64,000 bases of DNA from Triplophysa rosa (taxonomy: Eukaryota > Chordata > Actinopteri > Cypriniformes > Nemacheilidae). The stretch spans positions 16,751,311 to 16,815,310 of the forward strand of contig NC_079893.1 in assembly GCF_024868665.1 (NCBI RefSeq), given 5' to 3'. Both the position numbers and the translations under genes were made by a program. Shown in pieces: positions 41,559 to 51,963 of this stretch (its first letter is position 1; each line of letters starts with the position of its first letter). Under the pieces are notes generated by a model that was not told where the DNA came from, did not search any database, and was given only the letters and a program-made list of their open reading frames with translations.

Positions 41559-43628
41559 TGTCGAACACATGGTACAGCTTGACAGCTCTCCATGTGTTCG
41601 GTGTCTTTGTGATTACCTGCCCCTCGTGTCGTTAACTACTCCTCATTAGTGTTTCACTCTCTTCACCTGGGTTGGCTCCATTTTTTCTATCTCTCCCTCC
41701 TGGTTTCTCGTTTTCTCTCGTGATTTATTTCCTTTTTAGACCCTCTCTTTCCTCCGTCCTCTGTCAGATCTTCAGTGTTTCTTCCGGCGAAGTTCTGTTC
41801 GCTTATCTTGGGATACGGTTGATATCACCTCTTGTTTTTGTACAGGCTCCAGAGCTGTGTTTGCCACGTGGTGTGTTGTCTTCCCGCAGCGTTGGATTCG
41901 CTGCCTGGATTCTTATCTCCTTGATCGGTTGGGCAGTTCCAGAGGGATTTCACTCTACGGATGCCAGAAAGTATGCATCTACCCAGTCGGTCTATGTGAG
42001 CTCTTACCCCAGCTATGCTACCTTGTCGGTCTGTGGGTTCCAGTTTGGATTTTACCTCTCCTGCCGGATAAAGTGGATCTTCTTCCAGTGTATTTTCCCC
42101 GTCAGTCTTGTGTACTAGCCTGGAAAGGTTTTCTCCTGTCGGTCTAGTGGGTCATCTTCGGAAGCATCGGTCTCCTGTTGACCGAGTGGTCGGTTTTGTT
42201 TGCTGCCTCCAAAGGACTAATTAACTTCTTTCAAGGATTACCTCCCGTGTCTCTGGTAGAACTTTTGTGCCCAGTGTTTTGCTGGCCTTGTCTCATTCAC
42301 TCGCAGTGGGCACAGTTTCGTTCTCTCTCTCAGCTGCGGCCGTCCGCTGGATATAAGACTCCTTGGCTCCCTTCCCTTTTTGGCCGAGCGCTCGAGCCTT
42401 TTTGCCCTGGTGTATTAGAGACCCTGTCTCTTCACACGTCTGTGCTAAGGACTTTTTGGGAGCATTATTTTTCTCACCGTTTAAACGGTCCTTGTTTTTG
42501 TATTGTCCCTGTATTATTTTGGCTGTGTTGAGACATTATTAAAAGTTCTACTATCCCTGCATTTGACTCTCGTATTTTCCTGCCAGAACCCTAACAGAAG
42601 ATCTGACCAGGATGGAGTCAGCAGGGTCCAATCCCTTACATTCAGCCCTCACCCAACAGGGGATACTATTGGGACAACAATCCACCCGTCTCAACGCTGC
42701 CGCCCAGGAAATCGGTACCCTCAATGCTCAAGTGGCCGAACTCTCGGCACGCCTTGGAGAACTACAGCATGGTACCATCGCCCGTGAGCCCGAACCACAC
42801 GCTCAAAGTCCGCCTATTTACAGTGGAGACCCTAATTCCTGTCGGGCCTTCCTTTCTCAGTGCTCTATAGTGTTCTCACTCCAGCCCCGCCGTTATGCCA
42901 CCGAGACTTCCAAAGTGGCATACGTCATAGCACTCCTCTCCGGATCAGCCCGGGATTGGGCAGTAGCCGTCTGGGACAACAAGGCACCCTGTTGTGCCTC
43001 TTTTGAGACTTTTCGGAGGGAGATGATTGGGTTGTTTGACCGTTCTGCCCAGGGGGATGAAGCTTCCGCCCAACTAAGCCGTCTCTCGCAGAAGAAAGGC
43101 TCTGTAACAGAGTAAGCCATTCTTCTCAAGACCCTGGCAGCGGCCACCGACTGGAACCCCAGCGCCCTTCGTGCTCGGTTCCTCGATGGACTTAATCCTT
43201 CTCTAGCCGACGAGCTGGCCCCCCTTGATCTACCCCGGGAATTAGATTCTCTCATCGAATTGTCAGTTCGGGTGGAAAGCCGCATGGCTCGTCGCCAATT
43301 GAGACGGCTCACTAACCCTTTTGGTCAATTCCAGGCCAGAACCACTCCGTCATCTGCTTCCTTCGTTCCCCCACTCACCGAGGCCGAGCCCATGCAGGTC
43401 GGACGCCTTCATCTTACACCTTTGGAAAAGCAGCAACGCCTGACCCAGAGCCTTTGCCTCTACTGCGGCAAAGCAGGTCACTTTGCCGTCCACTGTCCGG
43501 TAAAAGCCAAGGCCCACTAGGAGCTCGGAGAGTCTTAGTGGGCGCAATTTCCCCCCTAACCTCTCCGTCCAACCGAGCCATGCTGCCTTTCAAACTCGGG
43601 GTCCAGGGATCTTCTTATACCGGCCACG
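41559..43628 (+). mobile_element. Ty3/gypsy element, 5' part (LTR and gag), cut by L1
   Basis: An LTR-like 1038-bp stretch (41559-42596, TGTCGAAC...CCTAACA) is followed by gag. The pol region breaks off at about 43628 right at the protease start (FKLGVQGSSYTGHAL), where an L1 LINE is inserted. The downstream half was not found past 49500. Upstream of the LTR is a TTTTG simple repeat. Confidence 0.7.
42612..43520 (+). pseudogene. Gypsy gag with one nonsense codon
   Basis: The frame MESAGSNPLHSALTQQG ... PPIYSGDPNSCRAFLSQC runs to an in-frame TAA at 43113. It then stays open in the same frame (ILLKTLAAATDWNPSALR ... DELAPLDLP) to the zinc knuckle CLYCGKAGHFAVHC and a TAG at 43518. The retrotransposon gag core is residues 60-190. 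A single stop in an otherwise clean frame suggests a fairly recent mutation. Confidence 0.8.
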
Positions 43629-44017
43629 CTCTTCTTTTTTTATATATGATTTATTTATTGAGTTTTCAACAAAAAGAACAGACACAGACCCTTATATACA
43701 TCTGAGTGGGTAATATACAACAGACCAGTGAATGAAGTGAGGTAGGCACTAATAACAGAAAGCGGTGTTACTTAGGACAAGAGGACAAAGTTTGTCAATA
43801 CCCTCCCAGAATCACAAACCTGGAAACGCATTATACCAATGAGGGAAAAAAATAAATAAATTAAATAAATAAATTAAAAAAAAAAAAAAAAAGAACGGAA
43901 AAAAGAACGCAAGACACTTAAAAGACACTAACAAACGAGACATACTGTGTGCTGCTAGAACAGGGAGAGAACGTGAGCCAGCCAGGAGCCACAAGGAGGT
44001 GCAATTCAGGGGGCTGT

Positions 44018-47000
44018 TTAGCCAGTGGGGGGAGCATCCAGCCGGAGAGACCGGACATGCTCTTGAAAAGGTTGCCAAATCTTCACAAATTTTTCATTGG
44101 AGCCACGGAGGGAGTGTTTGATTTTCTCTAATTTCATAAAGGATAAGGCATCCCTTATCCAATGGGTGTGGGAGGGGGGAGACGGGTTCTTCCAGTGCAT
44201 CAGAATGACACGCCTCGCTAATAATGTGAGAAAAGCCACCAGTTCAGTGAAGTAGGATGGCAGTGTGTTGGTGGCGGGCAGAACACCGAACAGGCCTACT
44301 AAGGGAGATTGGGGAACTTTGGTAGATGTGATGGCCGAGAGGGAGTCAAATACAGAATTCCAGAACCGAGAGAGAGCGGGGCAGGTCCAAAACATGTGAC
44401 TAAGGTTAGCTGGTCCTAAGTGACACTTATCGCAATTTGGATCGGTGCCCGGATAAATGCGAGCTAGTTTGCTTTTAGACAAGTGGACTCTATGAATTAC
44501 TTTGCACTGCAAAACCCCATGCCGGGCGCAAAGAGATGATGCATGGACCCACTTCAGAGCGCACTGCCAGACCTCAGGCTCTATCTCTATATTAAGGTCC
44601 TCGGACCAAATAGTGCGCAGTTTATCAGAGGACGAGGATTGGTGTGTAAGGAGAGTGTGGTATAGCTCTGAGATGGTACCTTTAAGGTAGGTGTTAATAT
44701 TTAAAATAGTGTCAATCAGAGTAGAAGGAGGAATAGCAGGGAAGCCGGGGAAGCGATTACGAGCAAAGTCTCTGACTTGTAAATACCTGAAGAAGTGGGA
44801 TTTCTGCAATTTGAATACACCCACTAGTTGGTCAAAGGATGCAAATATTCCCTCAATGTAAAGATGTTTGACAGATACAATCCCACGATCCTCCCAGGCT
44901 GCGAAAGCCCGATCATTGATAGAGGGAGTAAACAGAGGGTTAGAATGCACAGGGGATAAAAGAGAAATCGATTGTAACCCCAAATGGCGTTTCAATTGAG
45001 TCCAGATCTTGAGACAGTTTTTTACTATAATATTACTGGAATAAGATAATGGTGATAATGTCAGGGGGAGGCACAAAAGGGACATTAGAGAGGAGGAGCC
45101 ACATGAGGCAACCTCAATCTGCAGCCATGGTGGAGGCTGATTGTTAATGTGATACCAGTGTAGTATAGATCGAATATTAGCGGCCCAGTAATAACATAAA
45201 AAGTTTGGTAATGCTAGTCCACCCATTTCTTTGGATTTTTGTAGAGTGTCTTTCCGAATTCTGGGAGGTTTTTTGTTCCATATGAACTGAGAGATCAAGC
45301 TGTCGAGTGAGTGGAAAAAATGTTTTGGAATAAAGAGGGGTATAGATTGAAAGAGATAGAGGAATTTGGGAAGCACATTCATTTTAATACAGTTTATCCT
45401 GCCAGCGAGAGATAAAGGTATGAGAGACCAACGGTGGCAGTCCTGAGTCAGTCGAGCAAGCAGAGGAGAGAAATTATATTTGAACAAATCTGAGTAATTT
45501 CTGGCCACACAGATGCCTAAATATTTGAAATGACTTAAAGACGTCTTAAATGGCAAGTCTGAAAGGGGATAGGCTGCGGCCGCAGCATTGATGGGCATGA
45601 GCTCACTTTTCTGAAGATTTAGTTTGTAACCAGAAATTTGCCCAAATTCCTTCAGCATGGCCAGCACAGGGGGGACCGATCTGTCTGGGTCAGAGATGAA
45701 CAGTAAGAGGTCATCCGCGTACAGCGAAAGTTTGTGCTCAGCACCTCCCCTCCAGATGCCCCGGAACCGACTAGACCTAAGGGCCACCGCCAGAGGTTCA
45801 ATGGCGATGGCGAACAATAGCGGGGAAAGTGGACAGCCCTGCCGAGTCCCACGATTGAGGGGGAAATAATCTGAGTAATCATTGTTTGAGCGGACACAGG
45901 CTAGGGGGGATGTATATAAGAGCTTTATCCAAGAAATAAATGTGTTGCCAAATCCAAAGCGACTTAGTGCGTGGAACAGATAGGGCCATTCGACACGGTC
46001 AAATGCCTTCTCAGCATCCATTGAGATGACTAATTCCGGAGAATCCGAGGATGAAGGTGAGTATATTATATCAAACAGCCGTCTGACGTTGTGAAAGGAG
46101 TGTCTATCCTTTATAAACCCTGTTTGGTCTGTGGAAATAATAGTAGCCAGAACAGACTCTAAGCGTTTTGCCAGCATCTTAGCCAATAAATTGACATCTG
46201 CGCAGAGCAGAGAGATAGGACGAAAGTTGCTACAGAAGAGGGGATCTTTGTCCTTTTTTAATATAAGAGAAATAGTGGCCTGGCGTAGTGTGGGAGGGAG
46301 GATGCCAGACTGTAGCGATTCATTGAACATGTTTAGCAGAAGTGGAGACAGCTTATCAGCAAATGTTTTTAAAAATTCGGCTGGAAAGCCATCTGGGCCT
46401 GGGCATTTCCCAATCTGCATGGACAGCAAAGCTCTTTTGAGTTCGTCCACTGTAAAGGGTTCATCCAGGCCAGAAGATGTTTCAGGGTCAATGGAGGGGA
46501 TGTTTAAGGACCCAAAGAAGTTTTCAAATTGTGCCTCATCAGACGAGCTCTCAGAAGTATATAACGAACTATAAAAGTTCCCGAATTGGTCATTAATGGT
46601 TTGAGGATTGATAGTTGTTCCATTGGTAGTATTAATTTGGGTAATATGCGTTGACGAAGAAGCTTGTCGAATTTGGTGAGCGAGTAGTCTACTTGGTTTG
46701 TCTCCGAATTCATAATAATTATGCCGTGTTTTTAATAGAGATTTTGTAGACTCATTAGAGGCCACGATGTCAAATTCTGCTTTTTTCATGAGCAGTTCCT
46801 TAAAAAGATCTGCGTCAGGTGAGTCTATACATTTTGTTTGTAGTTCTGATATAGCACTGGAGAGACAGGTACCCTTTTCAGCAGCAATCCTTCTATGGTA
46901 AGCAGAGTAGGATATTACTTCTCCCCTTAAATAGACTTTGAATGTCTCCCAGATTGTTGCCTCAGACACAGCCGGATCAACATTAGTGGAAATAAAGAGG

Positions 47001-47836
47001 TCGATGCGACTGTTGATAGTGTTAACAAAATTGGAATCACGAAGAAGTAGCGAATTAAAGCGCCAGGGGGATCGCGACAGGGATCTACCCGGTAGGCAAA
47101 TGTCAACTGTGACCGCTGCATGGTCTGAGATTACTATAGGGCTATAGGAGCATGAGCTGACAGAGGAGAGTAATTTGCTGTCAATTAGGAAAAAATCAAT
47201 TCGGGAGAAAGTACCATGAAAAGGGGAGAAGAAAGAGAATTGCTTGGCGGTAGGATTGAAAAAACGCCACACATCTGAGACTGCATATTGCTCCATGAAC
47301 AGCTGAATGACTTTGGATGATTTAGATTGGACACATGGCTTGTTAGACGAGCGGTCAAGCGAGGAATCAAGACAACAGTTAAAGTCACCACCGAGGATGA
47401 GCTGGCAGGAATGTAAATCAGGGAGGGAGAAAAAAAAGGTTTTGAAAAAATCTTCATTGTCCCAATTTGGACCATACACATTCGCCAAAGTCAGATTATT
47501 GCCCCAAATTTTGCCCGAAATGATAACAAAGCGCCCATTGGGGTCTGATATGACCTTGGATACAGAAAGCGGGACTGATTTATGGACAAGAATTGCAACA
47601 CCACGAGCCTTACTTGAAAAGGATGAGTGGTAGAGCTGGCCTACCCACCCTCTACGGAGCTTAAGGTGATCTGATGGCTTGAGATGAGTTTCCTGTAGAA
47701 AGGCAATTTTAGTGTTTAGCTGTGTCAGATGGTTAAGCACTGTGTTACGCTTTACAGGAGAATTCAGTCCCTTGACATTCCAACTGGTAAATCTTAAAGC
47801 ACCCCTAGGTGTCGTCAGGGAATTAGAACTTAACAT
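44018..47836 (-). CDS. L1-clade ORF2: endonuclease and reverse transcriptase, intact
   Basis: The 1272-aa frame has no stop. The endonuclease covers residues 15-245 (SWNVKGLNSP, FLQETHLKP, GGDFNCCLD, ISDHAAVT). The reverse transcriptase covers about 455-790 (GKCPGPDGFPAEF, NFRPISLLC, MDAEKAFDRVEW, GTRQGCPLSPLLF, LSLYADDLLLF with the catalytic YADD near 707). A C-terminal CCHC-like finger lies near 1150 (CDKCHLGPANLSHMFWTC). Length and order fit fish L1/Tx1-group ORF2. The product would nick DNA and reverse-transcribe L1 RNA. With ORF1 truncated by the assembly break, competence of the locus cannot be judged. Confidence 0.94.
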   Translation of the reverse strand: MLSSNSLTTPRGALRFTSWNVKGLNSPVKRNTVLNHLTQLNTKIAFLQETHLKPSDHLKLRRGWVGQLYHSSFSSKARGVAILVHKSVPLSVSKVISDPNGRFVIISGKIWGNNLTLANVYGPNWDNEDFFKTFFFSLPDLHSCQLILGGDFNCCLDSSLDRSSNKPCVQSKSSKVIQLFMEQYAVSDVWRFFNPTAKQFSFFSPFHGTFSRIDFFLIDSKLLSSVSSCSYSPIVISDHAAVTVDICLPGRSLSRSPWRFNSLLLRDSNFVNTINSRIDLFISTNVDPAVSEATIWETFKVYLRGEVISYSAYHRRIAAEKGTCLSSAISELQTKCIDSPDADLFKELLMKKAEFDIVASNESTKSLLKTRHNYYEFGDKPSRLLAHQIRQASSSTHITQINTTNGTTINPQTINDQFGNFYSSLYTSESSSDEAQFENFFGSLNIPSIDPETSSGLDEPFTVDELKRALLSMQIGKCPGPDGFPAEFLKTFADKLSPLLLNMFNESLQSGILPPTLRQATISLILKKDKDPLFCSNFRPISLLCADVNLLAKMLAKRLESVLATIISTDQTGFIKDRHSFHNVRRLFDIIYSPSSSDSPELVISMDAEKAFDRVEWPYLFHALSRFGFGNTFISWIKLLYTSPLACVRSNNDYSDYFPLNRGTRQGCPLSPLLFAIAIEPLAVALRSSRFRGIWRGGAEHKLSLYADDLLLFISDPDRSVPPVLAMLKEFGQISGYKLNLQKSELMPINAAAAAYPLSDLPFKTSLSHFKYLGICVARNYSDLFKYNFSPLLARLTQDCHRWSLIPLSLAGRINCIKMNVLPKFLYLFQSIPLFIPKHFFHSLDSLISQFIWNKKPPRIRKDTLQKSKEMGGLALPNFLCYYWAANIRSILHWYHINNQPPPWLQIEVASCGSSSLMSLLCLPLTLSPLSYSSNIIVKNCLKIWTQLKRHLGLQSISLLSPVHSNPLFTPSINDRAFAAWEDRGIVSVKHLYIEGIFASFDQLVGVFKLQKSHFFRYLQVRDFARNRFPGFPAIPPSTLIDTILNINTYLKGTISELYHTLLTHQSSSSDKLRTIWSEDLNIEIEPEVWQCALKWVHASSLCARHGVLQCKVIHRVHLSKSKLARIYPGTDPNCDKCHLGPANLSHMFWTCPALSRFWNSVFDSLSAITSTKVPQSPLVGLFGVLPATNTLPSYFTELVAFLTLLARRVILMHWKNPSPPSHTHWIRDALSFMKLEKIKHSLRGSNEKFVKIWQPFQEHVRSLRLDAPPTG

Positions 47837-48841
47837 ACAGTGATATTAGGGGGCCTGGGTGGATGTGGTCCCAGTACATCTCCACCCCCATGACCGGCGC
47901 CCCCTGCCCACAAGCCATCACCATAATGAAAGAGGGCATGGCGCCTGACCAGACTGAGCATGCAAAGTTGCAGGAGCAGCACACAGGTATGAACAAACCA
48001 AGGATAAAAAAACAAATAAAAACACGTGGATCAGACGACAGGACGGGAAACCTAACAGAAAAAACATCAAACATACAAGCAGTGAAGTTGCTGCAGAGGG
48101 CAGCAACCCACAACTCTCTGATACATAGATCAGCATATCTTAATACTTCCATAAACCTATCGCTCCATTCCCACAACTTAACGTTAGTAAACCTTAAGAA
48201 CAAAAGTTCGAGCAAACATTATAACAATCATAGTAGTCACACATTAAGGCTCAGCTAATGTAATGGCCAGCTGAACATGAGCCTACAGCAGTAATAGCCT
48301 TGCAGTCAAACCGTTGCAAAATATACACAGTGGTAATGTTCATCCCTTCCACTTCCAGTTAGTCAGGCTAGTCAGATGTTTAAGAAAAATAAAATAATAA
48401 ATTATATATATCCACATATACCCCCGCACACCCATATATACCTGGGACCGAAGAGTGAGTGGCGAGATGAAGAAAAACGTATTATATAATATAAATGTAT
48501 ATATAATAAATCATCTATATATATATTATATAAATGGGGGGTGTGGGGTGTAAATATGTTAACATCGGCCAAAACAATAGATACAGCATATTCATAAAAT
48601 ATATATATTAAAAGTACAATAATGAGCCGGAGGGCAGGGCCACATAACTTGGTAAGAATGTTAAACGGATGGGATCAGTTAGCCTATATGGCGAGTTACA
48701 GGGGCAGAAAAACAAAGTTTACGGATCGAGACGAAGCAAGCAAAAAAAAAAAAAAAAAAAACTCGCCACGAAGCCATAGAATGCACTGAAAAAATAACAA
48801 GAGGTTGAAATAACAAGAGGACGATATGCCAGATCACTTGC

Positions 48842-49318
48842 TTACGGATTTTTGTGTAAACCCTGGACAAACTTAACCGCCGCTGAAGCCGACAGGAGCC
48901 AGGTCTTCTCCCCGTCAGGCATGGTGATGCGCAGCTTCGCTGGGTAAAGGAGAGCCGGCTTGTAGCCGCGCTGATACAGTTCGGCCATGGATGTCTTGTA
49001 CTCGGCGCGCTGCTTTAGCACGTCGGGGCTGTAGTCATCGTAGAAGCGGACCTTATGACCTTTGTAGGACAGATCACCTAGTCTGCGAGCCTCGCGGATC
49101 ACCAAGTCTTTAGTTTGGAAGCGATGAAAGCGCAGGATGACGGGCCGTGGTCTGCCTCCTGGCGCAGGCTTTGGTGCGAGGCTCCGGTGCGCCCGGTCCA
49201 GCTCAGGGGGTGAAGTGAGGGTCTCCGTACCGAGGACATCAACGAGGAACTGAGAGAAGAAAGTCGATGGGCGAGGGCCCTCGATCGATTCAGGCAGGCC
49301 GATGATGCGGACGTTTTG
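48842..49318 (-). CDS. L1 ORF1 protein, C-terminal part (5' truncated at N)
   Basis: In frame from the N it reads QNVRIIGLPESIEGPRP (RRM domain, RNP2-like start), DRAHRSLAPKP, RPVILRFHRFQTKD (RNP1-like), then KVRFYDDYSPDVLKQR and YPAKLRITMPDGEKTW (C-terminal domain of L1 ORF1), with a TAA-type end at HKNP. The protein is an RNA-binding trimer in the L1 RNP. The coiled coil and N-terminus should lie upstream but are replaced by foreign sequence after 49319. Confidence 0.8.
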   Translation of the reverse strand, partial: QNVRIIGLPESIEGPRPSTFFSQFLVDVLGTETLTSPPELDRAHRSLAPKPAPGGRPRPVILRFHRFQTKDLVIREARRLGDLSYKGHKVRFYDDYSPDVLKQRAEYKTSMAELYQRGYKPALLYPAKLRITMPDGEKTWLLSASAAVKFVQGLHKNP

Positions 49319-49500
49319 NTTTTAATCTTCTTTAAACGTAGTGGAGCAACTTTGTCTAGCGTTACCGAGAAGGTGGAATTAAAATTTTCAGTGGTAATGT
49401 CAAGATCTTCAACGTTATTTCTCATGATTTGAGACAATTCGGGCAGATTATCGAGAAACGCATCTTTGGTAGTTGAAGTTATTGTTCTACCATATTTGTA
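49319..49500 (-). other. One-base gap plus 181-bp exact duplicate of the L2 fragment at 23281-23461
   Basis: Position 49319 is N. From 49320 to 49500 every base equals 23281-23461, part of the L2 ORF2 endonuclease; identity ends at both borders. A frame of this piece continues across the N only artificially. The likely cause is a scaffolding or gap-filling error. The stretch 49501-50160 has no recognised feature. Confidence 0.85.
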
Positions 49501-50162
49501 CCCGGACTTGTTGTTTGAGAGCGGAACAGAAAATTGGAAGAAGGTGGTCAATGTAGGAAACGTGCAGACTGCAAGATTTCCATCTATCTATTGCATAAAT
49601 TGCTTTAATTTTTAAGAGTTTATGTTAAGTTTCGGTCTTCGTGTTAGTAGCCTAGGCTAAATACCATACCGAGCAGCAGCCCCATTTAGCTTGCCACTTT
49701 CAGCCTACGCTATGTTCGTGGGTTGTGCATGGAAAAAAATAATGCATTTCAGTGTTGTACAACATTAAATTCTAATGCAACTATATTAGTGTAATGGTGT
49801 AAACTTGCATGGAGCAACAGCATTTACTTTGAGCCGCTCTAAGACACAGGTACATACGAGCCCCCATATAAGTTTAACTGTTTCTGTTAGACCTTTGTTA
49901 AATGTTTTGGAATACCTGCTCTGTTGAATTCTCTGATGTATGGTTGGAATTGGAATAATACTCCTTGAGAAGTTCTGTTGATACTTCTTGATTATATTTC
50001 CTGCTACATTTAAACATTTTAAATATAATTTTTGCTACAATGTTTGTTTTCAGCTCCCAATGATTGATACATAAATATTTGCTGAGTAAATATGCTTGTT
50101 GAATATTGTAGCTGTTTAATAGGAGCTTGATTTTGCATACCATTTCATGAACGACTGCCTGT

Positions 50163-50206
50163 CACATAATATATGATTATATATTATATAATCATATATT
50201 ATGTGA
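50163..50206. repeat. AT-rich perfect-type palindrome
   Basis: The sequence 'cataatatatgattatatat' is followed by its inverse 'atatataatcatatattatg', which would form a long AT hairpin. It is adjacent to a G-rich run and an LTR fragment. Confidence 0.6.
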
Positions 50207-50209
50207 TGA

Positions 50210-50646
50210 GGGGCTGGGGCTGGGGGGGTTGGGGGGTTAAAACAATAATACAGTAAACACGAACACGGACTAACTAAACTAGACTAACAGAGACTATGCA
50301 ACACTTTTGTAAGACTACAACAGAACTAATACTAAACTACACTTACTTGACAGAATAATCACAAACAGGAACACGAGTGTGGGTAACAGTAAAGCACATG
50401 ATACATCAAATCAAAACGGCAAGGGGGGGGAGGGATAACGAGCTAGGACAGGTGGGAAACATTAGACACTTGGACGGGAAACAATACAGGAAACGAGAGG
50501 GGCGGGGCCACTGACGAGACACGAGAAAACACATGAGAAGTAAAAAACATAAACATCTCATGGCTTTCTCACATAAAACAAGGGATCCTGCCGTGATTCT
50601 GCTACAAGATCAAAAAAGACATGACAAGATGGGCAGAATCACGACA
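50210..50646 (-). repeat. LTR fragment of the gypsy-like family
   Basis: The minus strand starts TGTCGTGATTCTGCCC and contains 'ggcaggatcccttgtttta', shared with the LTR at 61096. The 3' end has degraded into a G-rich tract. Confidence 0.55.
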
Positions 50647-51202
50647 CCAAACACCAAGTAACTAAATTAGGATACAATTACAAGTCATTTGCAAACTGTA
50701 AAACATGAAACTGTTGGTAACTTTAAAACTAACCTTCATCTGGGAGATCACAGCCAGGCATATGTGAATATTTGATCTGTTAACTGGTTGCATGTGTCAG
50801 ATTTATTGCATGACTTGGGCAGAGAAGAGCTGTTGCTATCAAACATAGTTGACTTAATCCACAGAATCAGTGTAGTGGTGTGGCAGCTGTATATTGTAGT
50901 TTATTTTGATACACTTAAAAGTAAGGTATTTTGTATTTTATACATTTTGATGTATTTTTGCCCAGCCCTGATGACACGTAACACCCAACAACACCGGTTT
51001 TGGTACATAGGTACATCAGCTTCAAGGTTTAAAGTACAATCAAACAAAAAAATTACGTTTGTGTACACACAGAAACAATGTTTGACAATAAGATTGATAT
51101 GCAATAGACTGTCAGGGAAGTAAAAAAACACTAATATAACGCTAAAATAAATGATTAGCATACATATGAATTTCATCCACCTCTCTCTTTCTCTAACTTG
51201 TA

Positions 51203-51580
51203 ACATCGTGCTTAGATGGAAAATAAGCAACTATTATAATATAACCATAATTACCTTTTTAAAAGCAGCTTTCGAGCTAATATTTGCTCCGTCGTAGATT
51301 TGCAAAAGAAGGTCTGCAGAAATATAAAGACTAGAGTAAAGTACAGATACTCCCAAAACACACTTAAGTATTTTTACTTTGTGACATTCCAACACTTGCC
51401 TGCTCGTGAACATGTATCGAGCGCTACAAATGTAACAGTTTTTTTTTTCCGACAACAGTTTGGAAACGCACGTAGCTACAAGTTGTAACATCGTGCTTCG
51501 ACGTAAAATAAACAATTATTTTAATCAACAAATATAAAAAAATATTATTACAAACAACTATTACCTTTTTAATCGCAGAT
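51203..51580. repeat. Two diverged direct repeats
   Basis: The phrase 'ttgtaacatcgtgctt' plus 'aaaataa.caa' and 'attaccttttta' occurs at about 51200-51270 and again at 51484-51575. The rest of 50650-51720 has no recognised gene. Confidence 0.4.
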
Positions 51581-51722
51581 ACCGAGTGTGGATGTAATGT
51601 AGGTTCTAATAACGTGTGATGAGGGGGTTGGAATACGTGAGCGTTCGCAGCGTCACTGTATAAAGGTGAAAAGTTCACCCGTGGATGGATGGAGAGCACT
51701 TGTGACCTTGGGAAATGAAAGT

Positions 51723-51740
51723 CTGCTGCCCTCTGGTGGA
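51723..51740 (-). promoter_or_regulatory. CTCF-like motif
   Basis: The minus strand reads CCACCAGAGGGCAGCAG, very close to the vertebrate CTCF consensus. It lies just before the hairpin array. Confidence 0.45.
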
Positions 51741-51963
51741 TAATCCGAGATATCGACGCTGAAGGTCCGTTTCCGAATAAGAGTTCATTTCAATTGAACA
51801 CTTTTTTAATTGAGCAATTGAACTACTCCGCGTAGTTATTGACTACTTTTAAAAAAATATTTTTTGTAGTTACCTTCTTATTCGCTCGTTACTACACAGG
51901 AATGCAAAAAATACAAGTCCTTTTTGCGAAATACACGCACCACCCAATGAGCACCTCACTCTT

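Larger units (their letters stand above)
43629..49318 (-). mobile_element. L1-clade LINE (5' end lost at assembly break)
   Basis: On the minus strand the order is ORF1 (partial), an inter-ORF region of about 1 kb (47837-48841, with A-run and TA-rich tracts), ORF2, and a 3' end at a T-run near 43633 (poly-A of the element). It is inserted into the gypsy pol start. The 5' end is missing because the sequence passes through an N at 49319 into an unrelated LINE fragment. Confidence 0.85.

Noticed and set aside
41672..42531. Several 100-150-aa frames on the plus strand
   Set aside because: They lie wholly within the LTR, lack conserved domains and overlap each other.
45652..48258. Plus- and minus-strand frames overlapping L1 ORF2 and the inter-ORF region
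   Set aside because: Shadows of the L1 coding strand or low-complexity DNA without motif support.
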